DNA of 64,000 bases from Candidatus Nanosynbacter sp. TM7-053. Its GTDB lineage: Bacteria; Patescibacteriota; Saccharimonadia; Saccharimonadales; Saccharimonadaceae. Position numbers and translations under genes: made by a program. This document shows positions 34,423 to 42,839 of this stretch, in pieces (the first letter of the stretch is position 1; the number at the start of each line of letters is the position of its first letter). The DNA lies in NCBI RefSeq assembly GCF_022828375.1, contig NZ_JAJQJX010000001.1:62001-126000 (forward strand). The letters run 5' to 3'. The notes beneath the pieces were generated by a model. The model did not search any database and was not told the origin of the DNA. It saw only the letters and a program-made list of their open reading frames with translations.

Positions 34423-35430
34423 ATGGCAAAGAAAGCCGAGTTGCTAGAAAAAGCAGCAGAACTAAAATTAGAAGTCAGTGAGAAAAACACAATCGCTGAA
34501 ATCGAAGCAGCAATTGCAGAAGCTACAGACGCAAGCAAATCTCACGACAACAAAGACAAAGACGTTGTTGCTGAGCGCGAAGCTACTGTCGCTAAGTCTG
34601 GCAAACGTAGCCAAAAAGCTCTTGACGAAGCTGCTGAAAAAGCAGAGAAGGAAGCTCGCAAGGAAGCTGGCGACACTACTCCACAATCAGACGACGCCGA
34701 AGCTCACGTAAAGAAAGGTCCAAAGCCAGTTACTCGTCCACGCTTGGAGCGCCGCGGTAAAAAATATCAAGACGCTGCAAAAAACGTTGAAAAGAACAAA
34801 TTGTACAGCTTAGACGAGGCTTTGAAATTGGCTACTGAAACCAGCCCAGTCAAGTTCGACGCTAGCGTTGAAATCCACATCCGCCTAGGTGTTGACCCAC
34901 GCCAAGCCGACCAAAACATTCGCTCAACCGTAGCATTGCCACACGGTACAGGTAAGGATGTTCGCGTTGCTGTTTTCGCACCAGAATCAGAACACGCTGC
35001 CGCTAAAAAAGCTGGCGCCGATATCATCGGTGATGAAGAATTCCTAAGCCAATTAGACAAGGAAGAATTGAACTTCGACATTTTGGTCGCAACTCCACAG
35101 TACATGCCAAAGCTTGGTAAATACGCACGTTTGCTTGGCCCGCGCGGTTTGATGCCAAATCCAAAGTCTGGCACCGTTGCTACCGACGTCGCTAAAGCCG
35201 TTTCTGAAGCAAAAGCCGGAAAAGTTGAATACCGCGTTGATAAGCAAGCCATTGTTCACTTGTCAATCGGTAAGGTGTCATTCGGCGCTGAAAAATTGTC
35301 AGAAAACGCACGCGCATTCTTAACCAGTTTGAACTCCCAGAAGCCATCCAGCTTAAAGGGCGTTTACGTTAAGAGCGTTGCAATTGCCACAACTATGGGC
35401 CCTGGCATTAAAGTAGAGAACTCTCTGTAA
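34423..35430 (+). CDS. rplA: 50S ribosomal protein L1 (uL1) with N-terminal extension
   Basis: A 335-residue protein whose C-terminal ~230 residues are a standard uL1 of the ribosome L1 stalk ([41 protein letters not shown]). The first ~105 residues are extra: residues 5-33 ([17 protein letters not shown] and following) look like a small helical domain of the HeH/Rho-N kind, followed by a lysine- and alanine-rich linker. This part is absent from E. coli L1 (234 residues). AAAGGA precedes the ATG. Confidence 0.95.
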   Translation: MAKKAELLEKAAELKLEVSEKNTIAEIEAAIAEATDASKSHDNKDKDVVAEREATVAKSGKRSQKALDEAAEKAEKEARKEAGDTTPQSDDAEAHVKKGPKPVTRPRLERRGKKYQDAAKNVEKNKLYSLDEALKLATETSPVKFDASVEIHIRLGVDPRQADQNIRSTVALPHGTGKDVRVAVFAPESEHAAAKKAGADIIGDEEFLSQLDKEELNFDILVATPQYMPKLGKYARLLGPRGLMPNPKSGTVATDVAKAVSEAKAGKVEYRVDKQAIVHLSIGKVSFGAEKLSENARAFLTSLNSQKPSSLKGVYVKSVAIATTMGPGIKVENSL

Positions 35431-35450
35431 TCTTTATATTTCAGGCAATT

Positions 35451-35478
35451 AAATCCCGTCGATTCTGGCGGGATTTTT
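35451..35478 (+). terminator. Terminator after rplA
   Basis: AAATCCCG and CGGGATTT form a stem followed by T. Confidence 0.85.
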
Positions 35479-35487
35479 GCGTTACTA

Positions 35488-35515
35488 TTGCATTTTTCAT
35501 TTTTTATGATAAAAT
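35488..35515 (+). promoter_or_regulatory. Promoter of the GC-rich surface protein gene
   Basis: TTGCAT (35488-35493) and an extended TGATAAAAT (ending 35515), 16-bp spacing. It is AT-rich and native in style, unlike the gene it drives, and predicts a leader of about 105 nt. Confidence 0.5.
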
Positions 35516-35529
35516 AGTAAAGTCCACCT

Positions 35530-35598
35530 AGATGGCTGATGTTCAGAGCTTCTGATTTCCAGCCTAGCGCTGGATAAGAACCTTAACATCTGCTATCT
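35530..35598 (+). promoter_or_regulatory. Cloverleaf-like structured 5' leader
   Basis: A closing stem pairs 35530-35543 with 35585-35598 (14 positions, one mismatch, one G-T). Inside it three hairpins follow one another: CAGA/TCTG (35544-35554), TCCAGC/GCTGGA (35558-35574) and AAG/CTT (35576-35584), with at most three unpaired bases between them. The outer stem and the middle hairpin are strong; the other two are short. It is not a tRNA. It ends 29 nt before the ATG at 35628. Confidence 0.5.
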
Positions 35599-35627
35599 AA
35601 AGTTTTCACGAGAGAAAGGATGGCGCG

Positions 35628-37052
35628 ATGAGCCGTCACACCAAGACTCCACTGAGAGTCTCAATGCTGGCAATTCTTGTCGGCATTATCGGAATGCTCC
35701 TCTTCGGAGGAGCATCGTACGCCACCAACGAGGCACAGTCCTCGTCTGGTATCGAAGTGGCGTCTACCGCCACTACCGGTCACCAGATGACCGCCGAAAT
35801 CACCCGGGTAACCTCTTCCGGCACTCACGTCACGTCTTCCGTCCGCGTGGACGGTACGTGGGCGACGGAAAAACTTGAGATCGGACAGAGTTTCTCTGTC
35901 CATGCTAACGTAGATCTCAAATGGGCCACCAATTTCCCGTTTGTCCTCGACGGAGGAGAACGGATTGGTGACTGCACGGTTGATAATACCGCCCTCACCT
36001 GCACCGTTGACACGGTGCCCGACACCATGGTCAACAAGACAAATGTCACAGGACATTGGTGGTCGGCAGCCCGAATTCAGGAAAGTGCGGTCGGTAAGAC
36101 CACCGCAGAGTTTATCCTGGAGGGCAAGACGTCGACAGTCACGTTCGGTGATAGCAACGGCGATGGTACATGCGATAGGGACTGCGGTCCTGTGCATTAC
36201 CCCTACGCAAGTATCGACAACTTCAAGGCGGGATGGGTCAATCCTGACAACACCGTCTCTTGGATGATCAGCTGGGTCACCACGCCTGGCACTGAGTACA
36301 CAATTCACGACGAGAGCACCCGTCTCTCGAATGTTGTCTCGTGCTCTACGGATGAGACGTGGAACCCGAAGACCGTTATCAAGGTCACGGCTACTCAGGT
36401 TAACAACGAGACCATCAAGATGATGGCTCCCGAGGGATCGAAGGTCTGTGTGACCTACACCCCCGATCCGGTGAACCCTGATGGCGCAAAGGCGGTCACG
36501 AATGTGGCTACCGTCAATGGCGTCCGCTATGAGAAGACGGTCGAGATCAAGGCTGATGGAGGGACCGACGGAGACGGCACGACGCCTGCTCCTCAGCCTA
36601 CACCCACTCCCTCTGTGACCCCGACCCCGGCACCGAGTCCGACTCCAACCGCGACTCCGACCCCGGAGCCGACACCGTCGACACCTAGTGTGACACCGGA
36701 ACCGACTCCGAGTCCGAGCCCATCGACGACTCCTGAACCGAGTCCGTCGGCACCAAGCCCGGCACCGAGCCCGACCCCGTCGGCACCCACGCCGAGCACG
36801 ACCCCGTCGGTGACTCCGACTCCGAGTCCGAGCACAACGCCTACTCGTAGGCCTGTACCGCTCCCCACTCCCGTTATTGAACGGTATAAGGAGCCTACGC
36901 CCTCGGCTATCCCCACACCAGCACCCCAGCACAAGAAGCTGGCGGTCACTGGTGCTACCGGGAGCGCGATCGCCGGCGCGGTCGCGCTAGCGGCCCTCGG
37001 GGGTCTCGCTCTTTGGGCGCGTCGCCGCCAGGCAGCGCGCTCGAAGGACTAG
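35628..37052 (+). CDS. GC-rich wall-anchored surface protein (LAVTG sorting signal)
   Basis: A 474-residue exported protein. A long signal peptide with hydrophobic core (about residues 14-33) is followed by an outer domain of about 290 residues, which resembles actinobacterial Ig-like surface modules but was not assigned, then a Pro/Thr/Ser stalk (about residues 318-420, many PTP and PSP repeats). The end is a sorting signal: LAVTG, a hydrophobic segment and a basic tail ([10 protein letters not shown]). LAxTG is the class E sortase pattern known from Actinobacteria. Its GC-rich codon use is unlike its neighbours, suggesting transfer from a high-GC bacterium such as an actinobacterial host. 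It separates rplA from rplJ. Confidence 0.85.
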   Translation: MSRHTKTPLRVSMLAILVGIIGMLLFGGASYATNEAQSSSGIEVASTATTGHQMTAEITRVTSSGTHVTSSVRVDGTWATEKLEIGQSFSVHANVDLKWATNFPFVLDGGERIGDCTVDNTALTCTVDTVPDTMVNKTNVTGHWWSAARIQESAVGKTTAEFILEGKTSTVTFGDSNGDGTCDRDCGPVHYPYASIDNFKAGWVNPDNTVSWMISWVTTPGTEYTIHDESTRLSNVVSCSTDETWNPKTVIKVTATQVNNETIKMMAPEGSKVCVTYTPDPVNPDGAKAVTNVATVNGVRYEKTVEIKADGGTDGDGTTPAPQPTPTPSVTPTPAPSPTPTATPTPEPTPSTPSVTPEPTPSPSPSTTPEPSPSAPSPAPSPTPSAPTPSTTPSVTPTPSPSTTPTRRPVPLPTPVIERYKEPTPSAIPTPAPQHKKLAVTGATGSAIAGAVALAALGGLALWARRRQAARSKD

Positions 37053-37060
37053 TCCTTCTC

Positions 37061-37099
37061 GTCGAGGGGTGTTAGTTTAATCGACTAGCACCCCTCGAC
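37061..37099 (+). terminator. Long hairpin after the GC-rich gene
   Basis: GTCGAGGGGTG (from 37061) pairs with CACCCCTCGAC (to 37099), extended inward to a 15-bp stem. There is no T-run, so it may act as a transcript-end stabiliser or an actinobacterial-style terminator. Confidence 0.6.
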
Positions 37100-37141
37100 A
37101 GAGAACTCAGATACAGAAAGATACAGAGAGGAGGTTCGCCC

Positions 37142-37172
37142 GCCCGCTCCACCACGGAGCGGGCTTTCTCTT
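37142..37172 (+). terminator. GC-rich terminator
   Basis: GCCCGCTCC (37142-37150) pairs with GGAGCGGGC (37156-37164), followed by a T-rich tract. It is the second hairpin in tandem and much more GC-rich than others here. Confidence 0.8.
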
Positions 37173-37285
37173 TGATTAGATATAGACGCCTATTGATTTT
37201 ATTACGTTATTATTGTAAAATAATCGGCTGGAAAATAATTGCCATAACTCTTGTTTTTCGTTGTCATTTCTGCTACAATAGTCTG

Positions 37286-37471
37286 GAACATTACCAAAGA
37301 CAGTGGCGACTTGACGTAAAACAAGTGTAAAAATGCCACCGAGGGATGAAACTAACAGTTTTATTTGACGTCTTTGGTAGTGCGAGAATCAAAGACGTTT
37401 TTTGATTCTCCATTACCGCACGTTAACAAATTGGCACATAACAAATTAACTCAATCAAAGAAAGGATTTTT
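37286..37471 (+). promoter_or_regulatory. L10 (rplJ-rplL) ribosomal leader
   Basis: The leader following an extended TGCTACAAT box (37271-37279) folds with a closing stem ACCAAAGAC/GTCTTTGGT (37293-37301 with 37370-37378), inner stems GTGGC/GCCAC and CTTG/CAAG, and a hairpin AAACT/AGTTT. A 10-bp hairpin (37384-37410) follows. This position and layout fit the known L10 leader, where L10(L12)4 binds and represses translation of rplJL. Between the GC-rich terminator (37172) and this promoter nothing else was seen. Confidence 0.65.
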
Positions 37472-37996
37472 ATGGCAATTTCACGCGATAAAAAACAAAC
37501 TTTGGTTGCTGAACTGACAGAGCTATTAAAAGACGCTAAGGGTACAGCTTTTGCTCGATATCAAACCCTTACCGTTGCCGACCTACAAGAACTACGCAAG
37601 GCAGCTCGTGAAGCGGGCGTTACCATCAAGGTCGTTAAAAACCGATTGGTACGCGTAGCTCTTCAGGAAATCGATACCTACAAAGAAACCGACACCAGCT
37701 TATTGGTTGGTCAATTGGTTTACGCCGTAAGTAGCGAAGATGAAGTTATGCCAGCAAAGGTATTGGATACGTTTGCAAAAACACATCCAGCACTACAACT
37801 TGCAGGTGGATTCTCAGGCGAAGGCTTGGCAATTAGCGAAGCTGACGTTAAAGCATTGGCAGGCCTACCAAGCAAAGACCAGCTCGTTGCTCAAGTGGTA
37901 TCACAATTGCTATCACCAGTACACGACACGGTCAACGCGCTTGGCGGCAATTTGCACGGACTTTTGGACGGCATCGAAGCCAAAGCTACTGCTTAA
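37472..37996 (+). CDS. rplJ: 50S ribosomal protein L10 (uL10)
   Basis: A 174-residue uL10, base of the flexible stalk carrying L7/L12 dimers. The N-terminal segment (KQTLVAELTELLKDAKGTAFARYQTLTV) and KVVKNRLVRVAL are typical, and a C-terminal helix (about residues 140-170) provides the L12 binding sites. AAAGGA precedes the ATG and it follows a structured leader. Confidence 0.96.
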   Translation: MAISRDKKQTLVAELTELLKDAKGTAFARYQTLTVADLQELRKAAREAGVTIKVVKNRLVRVALQEIDTYKETDTSLLVGQLVYAVSSEDEVMPAKVLDTFAKTHPALQLAGGFSGEGLAISEADVKALAGLPSKDQLVAQVVSQLLSPVHDTVNALGGNLHGLLDGIEAKATA

Positions 37997-38061
37997 GTTT
38001 AGCAATCAACACTAGTAACGTTGCATTCATCGCAACAATATAATAATAAAGGAGAATATCA

Positions 38062-38439
38062 ATGGCTGATATTAAGAAATTGGCTGAAGAACTTGTAAAA
38101 TTGACAGTTCTAGAAGTTAACGAATTGAAAAATCATCTTAAAGAAGAATACGGCATCGAGCCAGCTGCTGCAGCTGTCGCTGTTGCTGGTCCAGCTACTG
38201 GTGGTGACGCCGCTGCTGCTGACGAAAAAACTGAGTTCACAGTTACTTTGAAAGACGCTGGTTCTCAGAAGGTTGCAGTCATCAAGGCTGTTAAGGAAAT
38301 CACTGGCCTAGGTCTAGGTGAAGCAAAAGCTATCGTTGACGGCGCTCCAGCACCAGTCAAGGAAAAAGTTTCTAAAGACGAAGCTGAAGCTGCAAAGAAA
38401 ACTTTAGAAGACGCTGGCGCTACTGTCGAGCTTTCATAA
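38062..38439 (+). CDS. rplL: 50S ribosomal protein L7/L12 (bL12)
   Basis: A 125-residue bL12, the stalk protein that recruits translation GTPases. The N-terminal dimerisation domain (about residues 1-33), alanine-rich hinge (about 34-55) and C-terminal domain ([21 protein letters not shown] ... [12 protein letters not shown]) are all present. AAAGGAGA precedes the ATG; a terminator follows. The rpoBC genes that often come next are not here. Confidence 0.97.
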   Translation: MADIKKLAEELVKLTVLEVNELKNHLKEEYGIEPAAAAVAVAGPATGGDAAAADEKTEFTVTLKDAGSQKVAVIKAVKEITGLGLGEAKAIVDGAPAPVKEKVSKDEAEAAKKTLEDAGATVELS

Positions 38440-38470
38440 TTTGTTATACAATGCCAATTTGTTTCGTTTA

Positions 38471-38499
38471 ATCACCGTCCACTATGGGCGGTGATTTTT
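38471..38499 (+). terminator. Terminator after rplL
   Basis: ATCACCGTCC and GGGCGGTGAT form a 10-bp stem (one T-G) followed by TTTT. Confidence 0.85.
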
Positions 38500-38616
38500 A
38501 TGTAGCCAATCTTAATATCACGAACTACACGTCAATTTCAAGAGTAAAATTTGCAACACTTTTTCGTCCATATCTTATAGCGCTGTGGAAAATTGGATAA
38601 AAATAGATAGGGCGAC

Positions 38617-38645
38617 TTGATATAAATGTAAGGATATGCTATATA
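38617..38645 (+). promoter_or_regulatory. Promoter for the 38690 gene
   Basis: TTGATA (38617-38622), 17-bp spacer, TATATA (38640-38645). The 120 bases between the rplL terminator and this promoter show nothing recognisable. Confidence 0.55.
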
Positions 38646-38689
38646 TTAGTTAAGTATTATAAAAAATAGACAAAGGAATTGCGAGAACC

Positions 38690-39205
38690 ATGTCTGAATT
38701 ACCAGAAAAGCAAATTAAGCGTCTGAGGACACTTATTCAAGAGGCGGAAACCAATTTAGCTGCCGCAAAAGAATTATTGATTAGTATTATTGGCGACGAT
38801 GGACAAGTTGTCACGCCAAAAAATTCGTCAGATGATGTGACAGGAAAAATTATCGAAGGCGTATTTGACGGACAGATGATGCTTAGTCCAGACGGCAAAA
38901 ATTACCCAATCCCAGCCAACTACGCTTCAAAGTCGAAGTTGGTTGAGGGCGACTTGATGAAATTGACAATCGCTGAAGATGGCAGCTTTATTTATAAGCA
39001 AATCGGCCCTGTACCACGAAAGCAAGTTATCGGAACGCTCGTCCAGCACGACGGAATTTACTACGTCGAGGCTTCTGGTCGCGAATATCGTATTTTGCTT
39101 GCTAGCGTAACTTACTTCCGAATTAACGTCGGCGACCAAGTTACAATCATCATCCCTGAAGACAATCCTGACGCAACTTGGGCTGCTGTCGAAGCTGCAT
39201 TGTAA
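38690..39205 (+). CDS. Unknown cytoplasmic protein, 171 aa
   Basis: A 171-residue soluble acidic protein of no recognised family. Residues 3-30 form a likely coiled coil (IKRLRTLIQEAETNLAAAKELL); after a linker, about residues 45-160 are rich in beta strands with GDLMKLTI and GDQVTIIIPEDN, suggesting small barrel domains. It has its own promoter. It is followed after 5 nt by the DUF2797-like gene. Confidence 0.65.
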   Translation: MSELPEKQIKRLRTLIQEAETNLAAAKELLISIIGDDGQVVTPKNSSDDVTGKIIEGVFDGQMMLSPDGKNYPIPANYASKSKLVEGDLMKLTIAEDGSFIYKQIGPVPRKQVIGTLVQHDGIYYVEASGREYRILLASVTYFRINVGDQVTIIIPEDNPDATWAAVEAAL

Positions 39206-39210
39206 ATATT

Positions 39211-40086
39211 ATGCTATCGAGCGAATTTCTGCTCAGTTACGCCAGTTTTAATACTGACAATAAGCCATTCGTCGAATGTCAAGTTGACGGTAAAATTGAG
39301 CGTCATGAATTATTCGAGCAAAATTTGTCTCTTGAGTTTGATTTTTCTGTCAAATACTGCACGGGTTGGGTGGATTTTGAGAATCGCTGTAGTCAAATCT
39401 GCCCAGACCACGCCACGGTTGATGAAAAGTATGAAAATTGCCTAAAATGCCGCGACAAAACTGGCTTTAATCCAGCATTTTATAACGCCAGTTCGGTTTC
39501 CGTCCAACAAGAAAAAATCAATCAAAATCCGCACTTTGTTTACTTGGCATACTTCGCGCCGAACGTCATAAAAGTTGGAATCTCGCAAGAAGAGCGTGGA
39601 ATTCGAAGATTGTTGGAGCAAGGAGCGCGATTAGCTATAAAATTAGAAACATTTTCTTCGGCATTGATCGCCAGACAATACGAGGCGAAAATTTCTAAGC
39701 TGGACGGAATAGCTGAAACTCTGCCAGTTCATAAAAAGATGGAATTGATAAAACTACCTTTTGACCGTGCAGCCGGCGAGAGAGAATTGCGACAAAAATT
39801 ACTTGAAATTGAGCAGAAAATTGGCGTGTCGTTTCCGAAATCCGAAATAATTCCTTGTGAAGATTATTTTCAAACCGCTGGCGTCGATTTGTCTCGTGTC
39901 GTTTTAATGAAGGATTATAGTCAATTGGTCGGACACGTACGCAGCGCCATCGGTTCAATTGTCATCACTGATTACGACGGTCAGCTGCTGGCTTACAACA
40001 TCAAAAAGCTTATTGGATATCGGGCGCAAAAAATTGACGGAGAAATTGAGCTGGATTTACCAACAGAGCAATTAACGTTATTTTAG
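39211..40086 (+). CDS. DUF2797-like protein with GIY-YIG-like motif
   Basis: A 291-residue protein resembling the DUF2797 family of unknown function. The central FVYLAYFAPNVIKVGISQEERGIRR looks like a GIY-YIG nuclease core strand pair, and an upstream cysteine group (CTGW, CSQICPDH, CLKC) could bind zinc. The start at 39211 was chosen because it follows the previous stop; an earlier frame start lies inside that gene. GIY-YIG folds are found in DNA repair, but no activity is claimed here. Confidence 0.65.
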   Translation: MLSSEFLLSYASFNTDNKPFVECQVDGKIERHELFEQNLSLEFDFSVKYCTGWVDFENRCSQICPDHATVDEKYENCLKCRDKTGFNPAFYNASSVSVQQEKINQNPHFVYLAYFAPNVIKVGISQEERGIRRLLEQGARLAIKLETFSSALIARQYEAKISKLDGIAETLPVHKKMELIKLPFDRAAGERELRQKLLEIEQKIGVSFPKSEIIPCEDYFQTAGVDLSRVVLMKDYSQLVGHVRSAIGSIVITDYDGQLLAYNIKKLIGYRAQKIDGEIELDLPTEQLTLF

Positions 40087-40122
40087 AATCTTATTTTTAC
40101 AATATATTTTTGATGAAATAGC

Positions 40123-40151
40123 TTGAAATTTTACTCTATTATTGATATATA
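40123..40151 (+). promoter_or_regulatory. Promoter of the 90-aa GC-rich gene
   Basis: TTGAAA (40123-40128), 17-bp spacer, TATATA (40146-40151). Predicted start near 40157. Confidence 0.55.
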
Positions 40152-40155
40152 TATT

Positions 40156-40195
40156 AGCTTTCACAACGTGTGTTAGCTTGCGTCAAATCGACGCA
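40156..40195 (+). promoter_or_regulatory. Two adjacent leader hairpins
   Basis: Hairpin 1 (40156-40178) pairs AGCT/AGCT and CACA/TGTG around a symmetric TT/TT internal loop. Hairpin 2 (40179-40195) pairs TGCGTC with GACGCA. They touch end to end at the predicted 5' end of the transcript. Confidence 0.45.
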
Positions 40196-40245
40196 CCGTT
40201 TTGCGGAGGATTTATTTTCTCTGCCCGACTCCAGAAGGAGTTATC

Positions 40246-40518
40246 ATGGGAAAGAACTGGTGGAGCGAGCCGATGGGCGGCTGCGACTCTGAGGGCAACC
40301 CCATCACCATGTCGTTCGGTAGCGGTCCGAAGGAAGGACACACCCTCATCGGAGATGGCGACCGCAGCGGCGGTATGGGCGTCGGTGGTGGTCTCGCCGA
40401 CGGTGCGACGCACTACTCGTTCCTCGAGAGCGACAACCACGACCACTACGGACCCGGCAACGGATCCAACAACAACGGCACCCACCGCGGCCAGTACACC
40501 ACCGGCCCCGGCCACTAG
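40246..40518 (+). CDS. GC-rich glycine-rich 90-aa protein, unknown
   Basis: A 90-residue protein starting MGKNWWSEPMGGC, rich in glycine (about a quarter), histidine, asparagine and serine, with no signal peptide or membrane segment. No family was recognised. GGAG precedes the ATG, and codon use is strikingly GC-rich compared with the genes on both sides. It could be a transferred gene; small size and composition are also seen among bacteriocin-like or structural peptides, but there is no direct evidence for that. Confidence 0.6.
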   Translation: MGKNWWSEPMGGCDSEGNPITMSFGSGPKEGHTLIGDGDRSGGMGVGGGLADGATHYSFLESDNHDHYGPGNGSNNNGTHRGQYTTGPGH

Positions 40519-40599
40519 ACCCATCGTCCTGGACATGACCTGAAAAATGTCTTATCCTGAGTATGATATAAAACTACTCACTTACCTAGAGGATTCACT

Positions 40600-40935
40600 A
40601 TGTCAGAATGGACAGAAAAAGATTTTGAGTCGTACACCCAATCTGATTGGGAACTTATTAAAACAGTCAAGCAGCTTGCCGATGAAAATCTTGATAATGT
40701 TAAGATTTTAACACGTGCCAATGATATAGCATTGGCAATTTTTGGTATGTTGTGCGTACGGCTGCGCGATAATGGAGAAGAGGGTGCGGACGGCCTCGGT
40801 ATGTCGTTACAAGAATATACAGGAACAATCCTAGCCAACGCAAAGAGGAAGAAAGAAGATGACGGCTGGGCCGCTGAATACGCTAAGCCGATCGATCAAT
40901 TTATCGAATACGGTAAAAATAAATTTGGCGAATAA
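40600..40935 (+). CDS. Unknown protein, 111 aa
   Basis: A 111-residue acidic, probably helical protein of no recognised family. GAGGATT precedes the ATG, and a TGATATAAA box is upstream. It has native codon use. It lies just downstream of the GC-rich 90-aa gene and upstream of another unknown gene; no functional link is shown. Confidence 0.65.
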   Translation: MSEWTEKDFESYTQSDWELIKTVKQLADENLDNVKILTRANDIALAIFGMLCVRLRDNGEEGADGLGMSLQEYTGTILANAKRKKEDDGWAAEYAKPIDQFIEYGKNKFGE

Positions 40936-40951
40936 ATTATCACCTATAGAT

Positions 40952-41344
40952 ATGAACAATTACTCAAATTTTGTATTTCCGTCTGTAGTTTTTGAAGCAT
41001 TTCCAACTCTGAAAAAATTAGGTTATGTTCGACAATTCGCACCACTGATACCGCTTAGTCCAGATACGACTTTTCATCTATTCGGCGGTAAGGATGGATA
41101 TTTTCTTATACTAGTTATGACCGACTATGCCGACCCAATAGATCAAAGTCAAGAGTTAAAGAATATTTCTGGTGAATATGCGTTTGAGTTTACTAAGCTC
41201 ATCAAACCGTATAGTAACGATGAATATATTGAGATAAAAGAAAACGACGAGATACTTGAAGATCCAACCGTGTCAGACCCTAATAGCTACTACTGTTTTT
41301 ATGTCGCCGAAACAAAACACAAAATCGATCTGCGCTATCCATAA
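40952..41344 (+). CDS. Unknown protein, 130 aa
   Basis: A 130-residue soluble protein of no recognised family, with alternating strands and a central FHLFGGKDGYFLILVM segment. The ATG at 40952 lies after the previous stop; the longer open frame from 40859 overlaps that gene and is less likely. No ribosome-binding site is seen, so translation may be coupled to the preceding gene. Confidence 0.55.
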   Translation: MNNYSNFVFPSVVFEAFPTLKKLGYVRQFAPLIPLSPDTTFHLFGGKDGYFLILVMTDYADPIDQSQELKNISGEYAFEFTKLIKPYSNDEYIEIKENDEILEDPTVSDPNSYYCFYVAETKHKIDLRYP

Positions 41345-41390
41345 AAAATGCCGTTTTCTGCTATAATTATCTCATGAGGAGCATGAGGGG

Positions 41391-42839
41391 ATGAGTCAGG
41401 CGCTATATCGTAAATATCGCAGTCGTAGTTTGGATGAAGTTTTAGGTCAAGATCACGTGACTGGTATTTTACGTCGAGCGTTAGAGCAGGGAAAAATTGC
41501 TCATGCGTACTTGTTGACTGGACCGCGTGGCGTAGGAAAAACATCGGTGGCGCGAATTTTGGCGCACGAAATTAACCACTTGCCATATGATGACGATTCT
41601 TCAAACTTGGATATTATTGAAATTGACGCAGCCAGCAATAACGGCGTTGACGACATTCGTGCTTTAAGAGAAAAAGCCCAAGTTGCACCTGTTTCTGCGC
41701 CGAAAAAAGTTTATATCATTGACGAAGTTCATATGCTGTCAAAATCGGCATTTAACGCGCTATTAAAAACCCTGGAAGAACCGCCAGAGCACGTGGTGTT
41801 TATCTTAGCTACAACTGACGCCGACAAACTTCCAGACACCATTCTTAGCCGTGTCCAGCAATTTTTCTTCCGCCCAATTCCGACGGAAATTATGACGCGC
41901 CAGTTAATGAATATAGCGAAAAAAGAGGGATTTGCAATTGAAGAGGACGCTGCCAGGTTAATTGCTGAACGTTCCCGCGGCGGATTCCGTGACGGCATTA
42001 GTACGCTTGACCAATTGTCGATTTTAGCAACATCAGACCAGCCACTGACGGCGAATATGGTTACCGAATATTTGGGGCTGAGTGACGCGACAATGCTCGG
42101 TAATCTGTTGGATTCATATCCATCCGACGACAACGAGAAAGTCTTAAATATCTTCCAGGAATTAGAAAATGGCGGCGCAAATTCAATTGTTGTATCGCAT
42201 CAATTATTGTCGATTGCTCGCAATAGATTGCGGAAAAATCCAAACCTTATTGGGCTGGTTCAGCAATTGATCGAGGTTGATCGACACCCGCACCCAGACT
42301 TGAAATTATTGACGATATTTATGAATAGCAATTCTCAGCCGACAGAAAAGCCAGTCGCGCCAAAGAAAAATATAGCTCAAGCCGCGACCCAAAAACCCGC
42401 CAAAAAACCAACGCCAATTAAGTCAGCAGAACCGACCAAACCGACCGAAAAGCCGATTGAAAAAGAAGAAAAACCCGCCGAGCCAGCAAAAAAACCAGAC
42501 GCAAAACCAAAGAAAACCGACGCGCCGCTAGAGCTAAATTGGGAAAAAGTCATTGAAAGAGCGAAAGAAAAATCCCTCGGGCTGGCGTCATTATTGCAGA
42601 AAAGCCAGTGGTCGTTTGACGGTGAAAAATTGACAATTTACGCAGGTTCCGCGTTTTATAAGAAAAAGCTGGACGACGCGAAAAACAAACCATTGATCTC
42701 GGAAATTATCTCAGAAGAAACCGCGATGGATTTGGAAATTGATATAATCGGAGAGAAGAAACCGCCAGAGGACGAAAAATTGGCGGAAATTGCAGAGTTA
42801 ATGGGTGGCGGCGAAGAAGTTAAGCTGGAGGATATTTAA
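41391..42839 (+). CDS. dnaX: DNA polymerase III gamma/tau subunit
   Basis: A 482-residue AAA+ clamp-loader ATPase. Walker A GPRGVGKTS (about residues 44-52), Walker B IIDEVHML and the arginine-finger SRVQQFFFRP region are intact. The zinc-binding module normally found between Walker A and DAASNNGVDDIR is missing: only about 20 residues with no cysteine separate them. A lysine/proline-rich linker (about residues 325-375) leads to a C-terminal tau-like domain. Its stop overlaps the dnaB start (TAATG). Confidence 0.95.
   Translation: MSQALYRKYRSRSLDEVLGQDHVTGILRRALEQGKIAHAYLLTGPRGVGKTSVARILAHEINHLPYDDDSSNLDIIEIDAASNNGVDDIRALREKAQVAPVSAPKKVYIIDEVHMLSKSAFNALLKTLEEPPEHVVFILATTDADKLPDTILSRVQQFFFRPIPTEIMTRQLMNIAKKEGFAIEEDAARLIAERSRGGFRDGISTLDQLSILATSDQPLTANMVTEYLGLSDATMLGNLLDSYPSDDNEKVLNIFQELENGGANSIVVSHQLLSIARNRLRKNPNLIGLVQQLIEVDRHPHPDLKLLTIFMNSNSQPTEKPVAPKKNIAQAATQKPAKKPTPIKSAEPTKPTEKPIEKEEKPAEPAKKPDAKPKKTDAPLELNWEKVIERAKEKSLGLASLLQKSQWSFDGEKLTIYAGSAFYKKKLDDAKNKPLISEIISEETAMDLEIDIIGEKKPPEDEKLAEIAELMGGGEEVKLEDI

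Noticed and set aside
35530-35598. A tRNA gene
   Set aside because: The cloverleaf has a 14-bp closing stem, no T-loop motif and no CCA; it is a leader structure instead.
35661-36932. 423-codon open frame on the minus strand
   Set aside because: It is antisense to the GC-rich surface protein; arginine-rich composition and repeats reflect the proline-repeat DNA read backwards.
40142-40543. 133-codon plus-strand frame over the glycine-rich gene
   Set aside because: It overlaps the better-supported 40246 gene, has no ribosome-binding site and has low-complexity threonine/proline runs.
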